From Atrina japonica (lineage: Eukaryota > Mollusca > Bivalvia > Pterioida > Pinnidae): 64,000 nt of DNA. Positions 1-12,600 of this stretch are shown piece by piece; the stretch's first letter is position 1, and the number at the start of each line of letters is the position of its first letter. The stretch lies in assembly GCA_030159075.1 (NCBI GenBank), contig BROG01000042.1, positions 744,501-808,500 of the forward strand. Direction: 5' to 3'. Under the pieces are notes generated by a model. It saw only the letters and a program-made list of their open reading frames with translations. It did not search any database and was not told the origin of the DNA. The position numbers were made by a program, and so were the translations under genes.

Positions 1-84
1 TCAAAAGATGATGATGAGGAAAATGATACGAAGGAAATGTCAATTCTTCCTGGTTACGATATGTTGTCCGAACGCGAAAGAAAG
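1..84 (+). CDS. SWIRM-like gene, exon (5' partial)
   Basis: Reading frame 1, 28 codons: an acidic linker (DDDEENDTKE) then LPGYDMLSERERK, the start of the SWIRM-like domain. It ends at GAAAG|GTATGC. The donor is repeated in the minisatellite that follows. Confidence 0.65.
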
Positions 85-2553
85 GTATGCTTCCTAGTCA
101 CCAGTTAATAAAAACAAATTAAGAAAATAAAATAATGCTTCCTGTCACCAAATACCAAAAAAACAAATTCAGAAAATAAAAGTATGTTACTTAGCCACCA
201 GATACTAAAAAACAAAAAAGAAAGGTATGTTTCCTGTCACCAGATACTAAAAAACAAAAAAGAAAGGTATGTTTCCTGTCACCAGATACTAAAAAGCAAT
301 TTAAGAAAAATAATTTTTTTTTTCATTGTAATATTAAATATGGTGACTGTCTAAGTATAGTGTCAAAGCCACACTCACTGAAAGACCTCTTATGTCAATT
401 AGTGAAAGATTAACAGAATCAACCCCTACCTTAAGGGTATGACAAAGGAATCTCAAAAGGGTAATTCAAGAATCTTTCCCTTGGATTGAGATTCCTTTGT
501 CATACCCTCAACGTAGGGGTTGATTATTTTACTCCCATGTCTTAAATACATGTAGGTCTATGCATAATGAACATGTCTATGTAGATTTACGCAGATCTAC
601 GTCAAGTCTGACTTAACTGAATATTGCATTCCAGAAGCCACAGACGTTCTACATCATAAATTGTATTGTGACGTCATATCGCATGTAGCTTGTCAATACC
701 CTAGTTGTTGACAAGGAAATCATTCCCTATAAAAAAAACGAGAAAACCTGGGAGAAAATCACAAATATTTTCATTTACAAACCAGACGCCATGAGGTGAT
801 TCAGCTAATTCACTGCAAGCTGTTTTTAAGTCTTCAAAATAAATATACATGTACATGTAATACTAAAATTTGTATTGTGCTCTGATCAATATAAAACTTC
901 TAAAGCGAATAAACATTTAAATATGAGTATAAACCTATGGAAATATTTTAACTTTATGATGTGTTTTAATCATTATCAAATGCCTTATTATCTATAATAT
1001 TGTTGGTTGACTCTTTATATTTGTTTTTTTTTTACCAGTGGATTGAGAGTCAGTTTTATCAAACTTCTTTATATTATTAAATTTGATTCACTTTTCTCCT
1101 ATGCACAACTGTTTTTAAAATTTTCATGAGGGAATCCCTCAGCTCTAATATAGTATGTTCTACTTACATCTGTATTTTGAATTTTCATGAAGGAATCACA
1201 CAGCGGTGATAAAGTATCTTCTACTTACATGTGTATTGTTAATTTTCATGAGGAAATCCCCTCAACTCTGATATAATATCTTCTACTTACATATGTACTG
1301 TTGATTTTCATGATGGAATCCCTCAACTCTGATATAATATCTTCTACTTACATATGTATTGTTGATTTTCATGATGGAATCCCTCAACTCTGATATGATA
1401 TCTTCTACTTACATATGTATTGTTGATTTTCATGATGGAATCCCTCAACTCTGATATAATATCTTCTACTTACATATGTATTGTTGATTTTCATGATGGA
1501 ATCCCTCAACTCTGATATAATATCTTCTACTTACATATGTATTGTTGATTTTCATGAGGAAATCCCCTCAACTCTGATATAATATCTTCTACTTACATAT
1601 GTATTGTTGATTTTCATGAGGAAATCCCCTCAACTCTGATATAATATCTTCTACTTACATATGTATTGTTGATTTTCATGAGGAAATCCCCTCAACTCTG
1701 ATATAATATCTTCTACTTACATATGTATTGTTGATTTTCATGATGGAATCCCTTAACGCTGATATAATATCTTCTTACATCAGTATTGTTTGTTTCAGCT
1801 GTGTAATTCTATAGGCATGACCCCTGCCAACTATATGACCATAAAGACATGTATTATCAAGGTAAGTTAGGAAAGTTCATTTGACTGTCTTTACAATAAA
1901 CGCGGGATATATCCAGCTATGGCTAATGAAAAGACAAACTAACAACAAGTGATGTTACAGTTTAACATTGATACAATTATAGTAACACCAAGTGGAATTG
2001 TATTTGATTTTAATTTGTCCTTTGCTTCTCAAAGCAATGGTGATGCTTGGGTGTAGGAATTATTACATCATTCTTATCATGTAGGGGCTTTTATTTGCAA
2101 TACAAAACTTATGAGAATCATAAATGATAAGAATGAAATATATTTTATGATTTTATAACTGAGAGGAAACTGAATGTTTGAAAGTGAATGATATTAAATT
2201 TAGCTATATCAATGAAGTCATTTCTTGAAATTCAGAATTGTGTATATTTTCAATTTAAACATATGCCTTGGTTTTTAACAAAATTCCAACACAATTACAG
2301 GTGATTTGCTTCTAGTGTTCACAAATTTTCCAGATATTTTTTTCTGTTGAAGGGGCCTGATACCTACCCTAAATATTTTCACATGATTAGTTTTGGAATT
2401 TGGACTAATGATTATTCTGTAATTCTACAGGACTACCTCCAGAGACGGCAGGGTTTACCAGTGAAGATTCGATATCCAAGTGGTCTAGACAAAACTCATA
2501 GACGCAAAATTATGAGTTTTCTAACTGACAATGGTTGGATCATGGCAACATGA
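1..2553 (+). CDS. 3' part of a gene ending in a SWIRM-like domain (Ada2/TADA2-type candidate), three exons
   Basis: Coding exons are 1-84 (5' partial), 1799-1861 and 2431-2553 (stop TGA at 2551). All junctions are phase 0 with GT-AG borders (GTATGC; TTTCAG/GTAAGT; CTACAG). The joined 89-residue tail has an acidic stretch, then LPGYDMLSERERKLC, a helix ending PANYMTIKTCIIKDYL, and a C-terminal DKTHRRKIMSFLTDNGWI. The spacing (LPGY, E-x-x-LC, P-x-x-Y-x-x-x-K, DK-T, FL-x-x-x-GWI) is that of a C-terminal SWIRM domain as in Ada2 proteins of histone acetyltransferase complexes, where it helps bind chromatin. I recognise the fold by motif only. The basic KIRYPSGLDKTHRRK loop differs from the TADA2A sequence I know, so another SWIRM protein is possible and I give no symbol. 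The upstream part lies outside the window. Confidence 0.7.
76..308. repeat. Minisatellite that includes the exon's 5' splice site
   Basis: Units of about 42-57 bp carry GAAAGGTATGC/T then TTCCT-GTCACCAGATACTAAAAA and an A-rich spacer. The last two units (donor-like GGTATGT at 224 and 266) are nearly identical with a 42 bp period. The first unit overlaps the last codons of the exon and its donor. Confidence 0.75.
417..525. mobile_element. Hairpin MITE-like inverted repeat
   Basis: Two 40-nt arms (417-456 and 486-525) are reverse complements with two mismatches, separated by a 29-nt spacer. The outer ends are AATCAACCCCTAC. No clear target-site duplication is seen. It lies in the first intron visible of the SWIRM-like gene and contains no ORF. 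Confidence 0.7.
1110..1798. repeat. 61-bp minisatellite up to a 3' splice site
   Basis: About 11 copies of a 61-bp unit (GATTTTCATGATGGAATCCC ... CTACTTACATATGTATTGTT). The central copies are almost identical. The last degenerate copy runs into the pyrimidine tract and acceptor (TTTCAG) of the next exon at 1799. Confidence 0.85.
1799..1861 (+). CDS. SWIRM-like gene, internal exon
   Basis: 21 codons, LCNSIGMTPANY ... TIKTCIIK, flanked by TTTCAG and GTAAGT. Phase 0 on both sides. The residues form the second helix region of the SWIRM-like domain. Confidence 0.65.
2431..2553 (+). CDS. SWIRM-like gene, last coding exon
   Basis: 40 codons plus TGA, opening DYLQRRQG after CTACAG and closing DNGWIMAT. 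The GWI near the end is typical of SWIRM domains placed at a C-terminus. Confidence 0.65.
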   Translation, partial: DYLQRRQGLPVKIRYPSGLDKTHRRKIMSFLTDNGWIMAT

Positions 2554-4494
2554 CATGCTGTCCAGGAAGAAACCATGGTGCTGCCTCTTAGTTTTCCAAG
2601 GGATGACAGTGGAAGTCCACAAGGAGAGGACTGTTAAGTGCTAGTTAGATGATTGGATTAATTTCCATGTACAAGCAGGTCTTGTGTTTTATCTATAAAG
2701 CTGTGGATCGGCATGATGATAATTCAAATACCAGATAGCTCTGTTGTTTCCACCAGATAGAGCAAGCTCAGTATGAAGGAACATTGTACATGCATGGAGT
2801 ACAGTTAAAGACATTGTACATACATTATGTACAATATATTGCTTTTGAGATAGGTTCGGTATTATGAAAATATTATTTCAAAATGAAAATATTTTATGGT
2901 AAGTCTAGTCACATGCTGTACAAATGTAACAACACAGTGAAAGCTAGTATAAACGACATACCATTTACTTAACTACTGGGCCAGTCTTTTAGGGACGTTT
3001 TGTACTAAGCGACAGGGATTTTGTTTTTTGTTCCCCTCATCTGAAGGTTACAGATACTGGTATTATAGCAGCGGACAAAAGTAAATACAATGAATTTGAA
3101 AAATGATTGGTGATAAGAAATCATTATCAGGAAAGTCTCTTTATCCTGAAAAGCAATATTCATGTGTTGAAATCCAGAAAAGTTTACTACCCCAGGATTC
3201 CTTATTTCTTCATATATCATCAAATTCTTCTGTATGCACATTAGTTCTTTGTTTCATGTAATTGCAATAGACATGTTTGTTTTGTAATGATAGCAGCAGA
3301 CAGATAATGCCTTTGTGTTATTACCCATAATTCTTTTTACTATGTCTACAAATGGAAGTATGATTCCACATAGGGTTTTGTTACTATTTGTCAGGAAGTT
3401 ATCTGGTATATCTGATATACCATGTGGTGGGGGACTGTGTCTGACATTATACTCAGGAATCTTTACAGTGGTGTTGACTTGAAATAAGGAAACTGGGATG
3501 GAAGTATGCTCCTAGATTATATATCTCACTTAATCATTACATCTCATACTGTTATCAACTCTGTCATACATCAAGTTTTTCATGTGTAGATGAATATGTC
3601 TATCTGCCCAACCCAGTTCATCAGTACAGATTGTTGTCAAAGTGTTCTTGTTATAATAGTCATCTGTAGCCCACATAACAAGATATACCTTCCAAAGGTT
3701 TAGGTTTTGTTTGTTGATGTAAATTTGTATCTGTCTCTCAGTCAAAATTAGTTAATATCCTGATCTTCTGTGGATCTTTTTAAGTAGGATTTAAATAAAC
3801 CAAGACAGTTATAAAGTAATACAAGACAATTTCAGGATTGGGGTTGTCTTTTGTTTAAAATTGATGTTAGGAGTTTGTGATGTAATTATTGTTATTAATT
3901 TTACTGTTATTTTTAGATAGAATTATTGTTGTAGTATTTATGATAGTTGAGTTGACTATTAAAGTATTACTATTTCCATCAGAAACAAGTCCCTTTTTAT
4001 TTTTACCTCCTAGAATTCAATCACAGCATTAGAATGTTTGTAGTAAAATATTTCAAAAAAATGTCAGTTCAGAATGACAAAAGAGTTCATTATTCACATT
4101 TTATCACAAGTACAAAGTTTCTGGGGCTTTTTTTCATATCGTTTTGATGTATGGAATATATTTTCATAAAATGTAATACATGTTTTGTTCTTAGACAAAT
4201 TTGTAACATCTTGTTTAGATCTCAAATTTTCAGTTTAACATTTTGTAGTAAATTGCATTCTTCACAACCATCAGGCATGTTTTTAGGCTAGCCTTATAGG
4301 GTCACTGACTGAAATAGGTATGTCATGATCTCATATAAGATTCTCATTAATGATAAAAATTTTTTAGCAGTGTTATCCTTGTAAAAGGTGACTTCACCCC
4401 ATGAACTTAGATAATGTAATGTCACTTAAATATTGGGATTGTTTGATCTCAAATGACATTAAAAATGTGTCACAAATTTAAAATGCTTTTGTCA

Positions 4495-4865
4495 TCATCA
4501 GGTTGCTATGGGTGAAATTGGTGATCATTTCAGTTAGGTCACTATGTTTGAAGTCAGTGATTATTTCAGTCAGGTTGATACAACTGAAATCAATGACCAA
4601 TTCCGTGAGGTTGCTATGGGTGAAATAAATCAGTCTGGTCACAATGGGTAAAAATGAGTGATCATTTCAGTCAAGTTGATATGGGTGAAATCGGTGATAA
4701 TTTCAGTCGGATCGCTTGGAGTGAAATTGGTGATCATTTCAGTCATATGTCGCTATGGATAAAAATTAAGGACCACATCAGTCAGGTTGCTATGAGTGAA
4801 ATCAATGGTCATTTCAGTCAGACTACTGTGTTATATCACTGTCAGGTCACCATCATTGAAAGCAG
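4495..4865. repeat. Degenerate ~40-bp tandem repeat
   Basis: About eight diverged copies built on TCAGTCAGGTTGCTATGGGT followed by GAAATNGGTGATCATT. They are diverged enough to be old. Confidence 0.65.
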
Positions 4866-5769
4866 TGTTTGATATTTATATTTCACAAATATGTGGTGAA
4901 GTCTTATTGATATACTAAAATGATACAATTTACTTTTTGTGGTACAGAATTTTCTAAAAGAATTAGTAGGGGTGGCCCAGGGATGATAGCATATGACTTC
5001 ACATATTGAACCTGCACCAAGGTTAAACACATTGTTTCATGAACATTCAAATCAGTCAGCTGTTAAACAGCCACCATATCTCAGAACTGACTTCCAGTGG
5101 TTCCTTTTGTGTTCCTTGTAAGTTACAGTTTGTGAAGCAAAGCTGTAACCACCAAAATGTTATAGTGTATGAAAGTAAATTATGTTGTAAGTAGAAGAAA
5201 TGTAATATATTCAGTGTCAGATTGTTTTATAATTAACACAAGTGATTAGTTGTGGATGTTTTTATGTACAGATGAGTAGGTTATTGAATGCTATTTATTT
5301 TAACATTGTATAGATGATGTTTAACCAACACAGGGCAGTTGTGTGGAGAATGTTACAGAAACATGTCATAGTTTGAATGTTAAATAGAATGAAAGATGTT
5401 ACACATTTATATTATGAATAATAGACTTTAAATTGAGAGCTGTAAAGTGGATTAAGAAAATTATCTTTTACATAAGTAAGTAAATATGTAGATTTTTTTT
5501 CTCTTCCCTTTATTGTAATCAGCTGAGTGCTGTAAAACGTAGAATTATTTTAATTTATGATTCCGTTCTGGGTATTAAAATTTGTGTGTTATAGTGTTGA
5601 TCTGTAAGCATATATGTATGATGACAACAACAGCAGAACATTTGACAATATGATTGTTCTAAGCAGCATACAACTGTTGTATTTGTCAAGCGAATGTGTT
5701 TTATTTGTGCAATTGTAAGTGTATGTCTCACTGATGCTTACATACATTTTTTATTTGTCTTTTCACCAA

Positions 5770-5775
5770 AATAAA
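5770..5775 (+). promoter_or_regulatory. Poly(A) signal AATAAA
   Basis: AATAAA followed 20-35 nt later by a GT-rich stretch (ATATGTGTTGTATTTC). It is the best cleavage signal between the SWIRM-like stop codon and VPS54. Confidence 0.5.
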
Positions 5776-5800
5776 AGTTAAAACACGGTTATGATATGTG

Positions 5801-6430
5801 TTGTATTTCAATTTCGTGCAGATATAATATGAACTGTATATATACAATGTGTACCAGAATAATTGTGAAAAGTGGCTAGTCTTATCCGACATATATTGTT
5901 AAAATCTAGCCACCACCATTTAAACAGTTGTTAAATTTAGTAAAAATGGAGTAATTATTGTTTTCTGTCACAGATTTTGTCAGTTACTTGGAAACATCAA
6001 AGGCTTTAGGAGAAGTGCCACAAATTTTGACCTATCTCAATGCTGTGAGAGTTTTATACAGCATCATGCTAACACGGTGTGTAAGCCTCATATAAATGTA
6101 AAACAAAACATGTGATTTTCATACTTATCCTCAGTGCTTGGTGAAGAAACAGTCAACACCTGTTTTAAAGTTTCAGGTGTGACGGTCTTGGAATTGAAGT
6201 CAGACCTTTGGTTCTAAACCCCAAAACTGTAATTTACTGAATCACTGAGCAGTGAAAACACTAGTTGAACATATGTTTTTTATTATTACCATTTCATAAG
6301 TATTGATGTATCATTTGGTTACATATATATATTGATACATTGATATAGATATTGACGTTTTAAGGTACATGGAATTTAATGACATTTAGTCAAAATTACA
6401 TCTTATGATATGTTTGTATATAATCGCAAT
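5801..6430. other. Intergenic sequence, possible decayed SINE
   Basis: No gene seen. Around 5985-6250 there are short matches to the reverse-strand SINE body found at 13541 and 50371 (GTGCCACAAATTTTGACCTAT; GTGAGAGTTTTATACAGCAT), so this may be a very old copy. Confidence 0.3.
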
Positions 6431-9062
6431 TCAGATGCCAAAAAAGATGTTGTATTATGTGGATAAACATTACTGAGATACACATTGACATGACAAGAAT
6501 ACAAAGTTGTTTCCATATAATCTGGATAAACATATTACTGGGGGCATGTTAATATAACAAAGATACAGATGTTAACACGACAGTGACACAAATGTTGACA
6601 AAATCTGGATATATATGTTGACATAACAAGGATACAGATGTTGGCAAAACATGGATAAAATCTTGACATCCAGATACAGATGTATGTATTTTCACTGTGG
6701 ATACAGATTTTGACATTCAGTTGATATAAATGTTGATGTAATTTGTAGATACAGGTATTGATATGCACTGTGGATACTGGTGTCAACATATATTATGAAT
6801 ACAGGCACTGACATACACCACAGATACAGAATATAGGTGTCATTATTTACAGGTGTCACCATATACTGTGGATACAAGTGTTGCCATTTACTGGGGATAC
6901 AGGTGTCAATGAAACACTGGAAACAGGTGCTAACATACACAGTGGATACAGGTGTTAACATATACTGTGGATACAGGTATTGACATGTACTGTGGAAACA
7001 GGATTGAGGTGTTGACATGCACTATAGATATATGTGTTAGCATATACTGTTGATACAGGTGATGACATACACAGTGGATACAGGTGTTAACATATACTGT
7101 GGATACAGGTATTGACATGTACTGTGGATACAGGATTGAGGTGTTGACATGCACTATAGATATATGTGTTAGCATATACTGTTGATACAGGTGATGACAT
7201 ACACTGTGGATACAGGTGTTGACATACACTGGATACAGGTGTTGACATATACTATGGATACAGGTGTTGACATATACTGGATACAAGTTTTGACATGCAC
7301 TGCGGATTCACATGTTGACGTCCCCTGTGGATACACATGTTAACATGGACTGTGGATACAGGTGTTGACATGCACTGGATACAGGTGTTGACATTCAGTT
7401 GATATAAATGTTGACATGATTTGTGGATACAGGTGTTGATATGCACTGTGGATACTGGTGTCAACATGTGAATACAGGCATTAACATACACAATGGATAC
7501 AGTTGTTAACATACATGGATACAGGTTTCAACATATACTGTTGATACAGGCACTGACATAAACCATGGATACAAGATACAGGTGTCAACATGCACTGTAT
7601 ACATATACTTTGAATACAAGTATTGACATTCACTATGGATACAAGTGTTGACATACACTGGTTACAGGTGTTGACATGCAATGTGGATACATGTGTTAGC
7701 ATATACTGAGGATACAAGTGTTGACCTACACTGGTTACAGGTGTTGACATGCAATGTGGATACAGGTGTTGACATACACTGGTTACAGGTGTTGACATGC
7801 AATGTGGATACAGGTGTTGACATACACTGGTTACAGGTGTTGACATGCAATGTGGATACAGGTGTTGACCTACACTGGTTACAGGTGTTGACATGCAATG
7901 TGGATACAGGTGTTGACATACACTGGTTACAGGTGTTGACATACACTATGGATACAGGTGTTGACATACACTGGATACAAGTGTTGACATGCAGTGTGAA
8001 TACACTTGTTGACATCCCCTGTGAATACATGTGTTAACATACTGAGTGTACAAGTGTTGACATGCACTGTGGATACACATGTTAACATGGACTGGACACA
8101 GGTGTTGACATGCACTGTGGACACAGGTGTTGACTTTCAGTTGATATAAATGTTGATATTATGAATACAGGCATTGACATACACAATGGATACAGTTGTC
8201 AACATACACTGGATACAGGTTTCAACATATACTGTTGATAAAGCCACTGACATACACCATGGATACAGGTGTCAACATACACTGTGTATATAGGTATCAA
8301 CAAATACTGTGGATACAAGTGTTGACATTCACTATGGATACAGGTGTTGACCTACACTGGATACAGGTGTTGACATGCACTGTGGATATATGTGTCAGCA
8401 TATACTGAGGATACACGTTTTGACATACACTTTGGATACAGGTGTTTACATTCACTAGATACAGGTGTTCACATACATTGGATGCAATTGTTGACATGCA
8501 CTGTGGATACAGGTGTTGACATTCAGTTCATAAAAATGTTGACATATTGTGGATACAGGTGTTGACATGCATCTGTTGATACATGTGTCAACATATACTA
8601 TGGATACAGGCACTGGCATACAATGGATACAGGTGTCAACATACACTGCAAATACAGTCACTGAAATACACTGGATTACAGGTGTCAACATATACTGTGG
8701 ATGCAGGCATTGAAATACACCATGGATCCATGTGTAAACATACACTGGATACAGATGTCAGTATATAAGCCTTCTGTGGATACAGGCATTGACATACACA
8801 GTGTATACAGGTGTCAACATATACTGTGGATACAGGTGTTAACATTTACTTAGATACAGGTGTTAACATCCACTTACAAATATATTCTGTGGATACAGGT
8901 GTTGACATGCACTGTGGAATAAGGTGTTAACATATACTGTGTACAAAGTTGTTAACATACACTGGATACATGTGATTCATGTAACATAATACTGTGTATA
9001 CAGTTGTTGGCATGCACCTCGGATACAGGTGTTGACATGCACTGTGGATACAGGTGTTAACA
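6430..9062. repeat. 2.6-kb minisatellite between the two genes
   Basis: Around 100 diverged copies of a 24-26 bp unit, consensus near GACATACACTGTGGATACAGGTGTT, with higher-order blocks. For example, 7070-7200 repeats 6945-7075, and 7720-7950 contains a five-fold 51-bp block with CTGGTTACAG. It ends about 350 bp upstream of the VPS54 start codon. Apparent ORFs on both strands here are by-products of the repeat. Confidence 0.9.
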
Positions 9063-9413
9063 GAATTTTTAAAAGATATGAAAATCAGAAGAAACCCATG
9101 TAAATTACAACTGTAATATTTCAATATTATCTGTATGCAAAAGTCATGCGGATAAAAATGTTAATCGTCAACGGAAACATTAAGTATCTCTGGTGACAAT
9201 TAATAATAATGTCTGACGGAGGCATATTTTAATCCGGAATTTAAATTTCAGATAGGTTTGAAAATTAGTCTCCGCCGGAACTACGTTAATATCCAATATG
9301 GTGTCATACGTCAAGAGTTTGGCAAGAGTGATACATTGATACTGATTTGATACCACGATAATATCACTTATACAGTATGATGTGAACTTTTAGAAACAGA
9401 AACAAAAAAGAAC
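9063..9413 (+). promoter_or_regulatory. Likely VPS54 promoter and 5' UTR region
   Basis: Non-repetitive 350 bp between the minisatellite and the VPS54 start codon. It has more CG dinucleotides than its surroundings (GTCTGACGG, TCCGCCGGAACTACG). No TATA box or definite start site can be assigned. The role is inferred from position. Confidence 0.35.
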
Positions 9414-9666
9414 ATGTCTGCGGCTGTCAATTTTAATAGCGGTTGTCCGTGGAAAAAGTGTACGTTGTGCAGTCTAAATTTTAAGTCGCCGGGAGAATTT
9501 TCGCGACACCTCAGAGATTTCCATTGCTCCAAAGAAGGGGGATCCTACGTATGCAGATATGGTGCGAATCATGTGTGTCCCTCTTTACCATTGGAGGGAG
9601 TTAGTGACATGGATTACGAAAATCACATATCTCGTGACCATGTCCATGCTAATAGAAAGCTTTCAG
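9414..9666 (+). CDS. VPS54: VPS54 exon 1, with N-terminal C2H2 zinc finger
   Basis: Residues 1-84. The ATG at 9414 (AACATGTCT) is preceded by in-frame stops. C16-x2-C19-x12-H32-x4-H37 with F23, F29 and L33 makes a good C2H2 finger. A second Cys/His group follows (YVCRYGANHVCPS ... ENHISRDHVH) and may bind another metal ion. The donor is CAG|GTCAGT, phase 1. The human protein I know starts differently and has no such finger. Confidence 0.85.
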
Positions 9667-12600
9667 GTCAGTTGACATGCAATTGTGAGGTGACCCCAAA
9701 CCCTTCGGGGATTGAATCTGTCGTGTTGTCCCCAAAATCTCCAAAGGGATTAAGTTGACCGCCAGGCCCCGGCTAGCTATATGATCCCCACAGGCACTTC
9801 TTTCATGTAGTCCCCAATCACTGTTGGTATTGGGTGATTGCACACAACAAGTGTCTGCTCCCTCCATCAAAACCGTTATTTGTAATATGAATGTCTATAC
9901 ATACAGCAGGACTAGGCCGAAATTCATCACCGATTTTAAGTTACTTTTTTGGTAAAATCTGGACAGAAATCCTCCTATATACTTTCTTTGTAGCAAGATT
10001 CAGTGACATTATTATAGCAACATATTATCAGTCTGTTTGACTATCTATTTTTCTTTATTTATCTAGTGAAATATTTAAGTTGATACCTCGATAATGTGTA
10101 TACACTTATTTTCTATACACTTTTCAGATACACGACCTGACTTAGGCAGGAACCAATCACCACTGTCATCATCTGTACCATCAGTTGTTGAGGACCAGCA
10201 TAAATGGACAGTTTATGATGCCACCGTTAACCTTCCAGCAGCACTTAATGATCCATCTCGTGTCAAAAGAGAAACAGACTTTTTCACTAAAACTTGGGGA
10301 CAAGACTTTTATGAGAAAATGTACATTTCAGAATCACCACATCTTCCAGAAATTGACAGACGTCATTTTGAAAAGTATAAACACAGAATTGCAAAGGTAA
10401 TATATAATATATGTTGACTGTTATCTTAAAAATTAATTTAACAAGTCATTATCGTCACCTAGATTTTTGCATTTTAATTCTCTACATTTATGGTGACAGG
10501 CTGTATTCATGGTAACTATTTCATAAGTGTAAGGAACAGATGCATAGAAACTGGGGTGATATTATATAGCAATTGGGTTGATAATATATAACAACTGGGT
10601 TGATATTATATAGCAACTGGGTTTATATTATATAGCAACTTGGGTGATATTATATAGCAACTTGGTTTATATTATAAAGCAACTGGGTTGATATTATATA
10701 GCAATTGGGTTGATGTTTAATAGAAATTGATGTGATATTTGATAGCAATAAATGTGATGTGTGATAGCAATTTGTGTGATATATTTGGCATATATTTCAT
10801 TTGATTTTTAAATCAGGTGTATCTAAAAAATCATCTTGAAGTTTCTCCAGTTACTATAATCAAGGTTTTTAGCCATGTATACATAGGAAAAACTGGTTTG
10901 AGTTTATTTATTACTTGGTGTAATTTATAGATGAACCATTCTGTACAAATATTACAGAGATATAGAAAATATATACGATACACTACCAGAATAGAACAGG
11001 AATCTCCAGGAGGTGAGACATTCCTGCAACAACTTGGTAAGTCTTTGTTTAATATGGTAGGGTCGGGTAATATACAAACATGCTTAAAACATAGAAAGGT
11101 TCACTTGTAAGTTGTAAATGAATCTGTTGATAGAATATACCATATTTTATGGCCTATAGGTCGATGTGGGAGATAGGTCGAATGGCCAAGGTCCAGTGTG
11201 AATTAATTATGTAACACTTTTTCCAAAACTTTCCCAACTTCAAAGACTGCCGCGATCCTTATCAGTTGAAGGTCACATTCCAGTGAACACAGCTTGGAGT
11301 GTCCTGAAAGTCTGAATGAAGACTTCAACTTCACAGCGGGGTGCTGAGATATAAACTGTATGGTATAAATATTATGTAAATGATGTATTTTTATTTCTCA
11401 GTTCTGACACAGTCTTGAATCCCAATGATATTGTAACTTGAAAGATCATTATTTTGTCACTTGATTATGAACACAATTTCAAAGTCACAGACACCAAAGT
11501 AAATGGAAAATATGGGGTTTTTTTTGTATAAAATTTTCAACATTTTTTATTATTTCTCCAGAACCATTGGGTCAATTTGAATTAAACTTGACAGAAAGTA
11601 TAACCATGTAAAGCTGCATTAAGTTTATGGATGAAAAGGGGCTAAGACCAAACATGGCTGTCTTGATTAAAAATAAAATGAATGAGTCAGCATTTTTTTT
11701 TTTATTTATTACATATGTCTCCAAGATTATTTAAGTTAGGGGAAAAACTGTTACCTTAAAATGAGCGGCTTGCAAAAATCTATCAAAAGTTTATTTTGGT
11801 GGAAATTGTCAGGTTGACCCTTATGGGAGTTATTTCCCCTTTAAGTGGATTATTCATGTTTTGGACTGTTTTTTGACATTATCTTGAAATGTATCAGAGA
11901 TACAGTAAAATTGAAAGAAGCAGAAATGCCCACAAGGGCAGTTATTGTCATGTCAGTGCTTACGTGAGCTAATTATGTTGTTCTCTGTGTGACCGTCAAG
12001 GCCCATCGGGCCTCTTGTTTATTAAAGACCTGTTAATTAAAATGTATTCACTATCGAAAAGATTAATACTTATTGTAATTTTTAATACAAAGAAATATCA
12101 AACTCTCCCAATTATTTGTTTATTCCATAACTTTCTAAATCCGGACTTGGGTTCAGGATTTCAAGCAAAGCGTTGTTATTCAAACTTCCCATTTCGTCTT
12201 CTGCTGTCATTTAATAGGTCATTGTTAAACATAAGAAAACTTTCTGCAATTACCAAAAGCTCACATAATACCAGTTTCACACTTTGAATGTCAGAGATCG
12301 CATCAAATCAATGAAATTGTCGTTTCAATGAAGCACCTGTGAAAAGCATGTATCATTCTTAGTCATAATGCCCATTTCCTGATCTCACAATTCACACAGT
12401 AAATATTGATTGCTACATTGCTTCTTTTCCACTATTAATATTAGGTGGGATTACAAGGTAATTAAATCAGTACAAATAGCTATATATATATAAGTGTAGA
12501 TTACTTTGCATTGCATAGTATTTTACCATTTTTTGCAACATAATCAGAATTTGCATCATAAAAGAAAAAATTTCAAAATAAAGGCGCCCTGTTCTCCAAT

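Larger units (their letters stand above)
2554..5800 (+). other. Probable long 3' UTR of the SWIRM-like gene
   Basis: AT-rich sequence with no coding exon follows the stop codon up to a good poly(A) signal at 5770. An earlier AATAAA near 3792 could give a shorter form. The stretch includes a degenerate repeat at 4500-4865. The extent is inferred from the signal only. Confidence 0.4.

Noticed and set aside
6535..8845. Long open frames on both strands in the 6.4-9.1 kb region
   Set aside because: They follow the minisatellite unit, occur in several frames at once and show only repetitive Cys/His/Thr/Val patterns.
10185..10400. 71-codon frame overlapping VPS54 exon 2
   Set aside because: A shifted frame of a well-supported coding exon, with no independent evidence.
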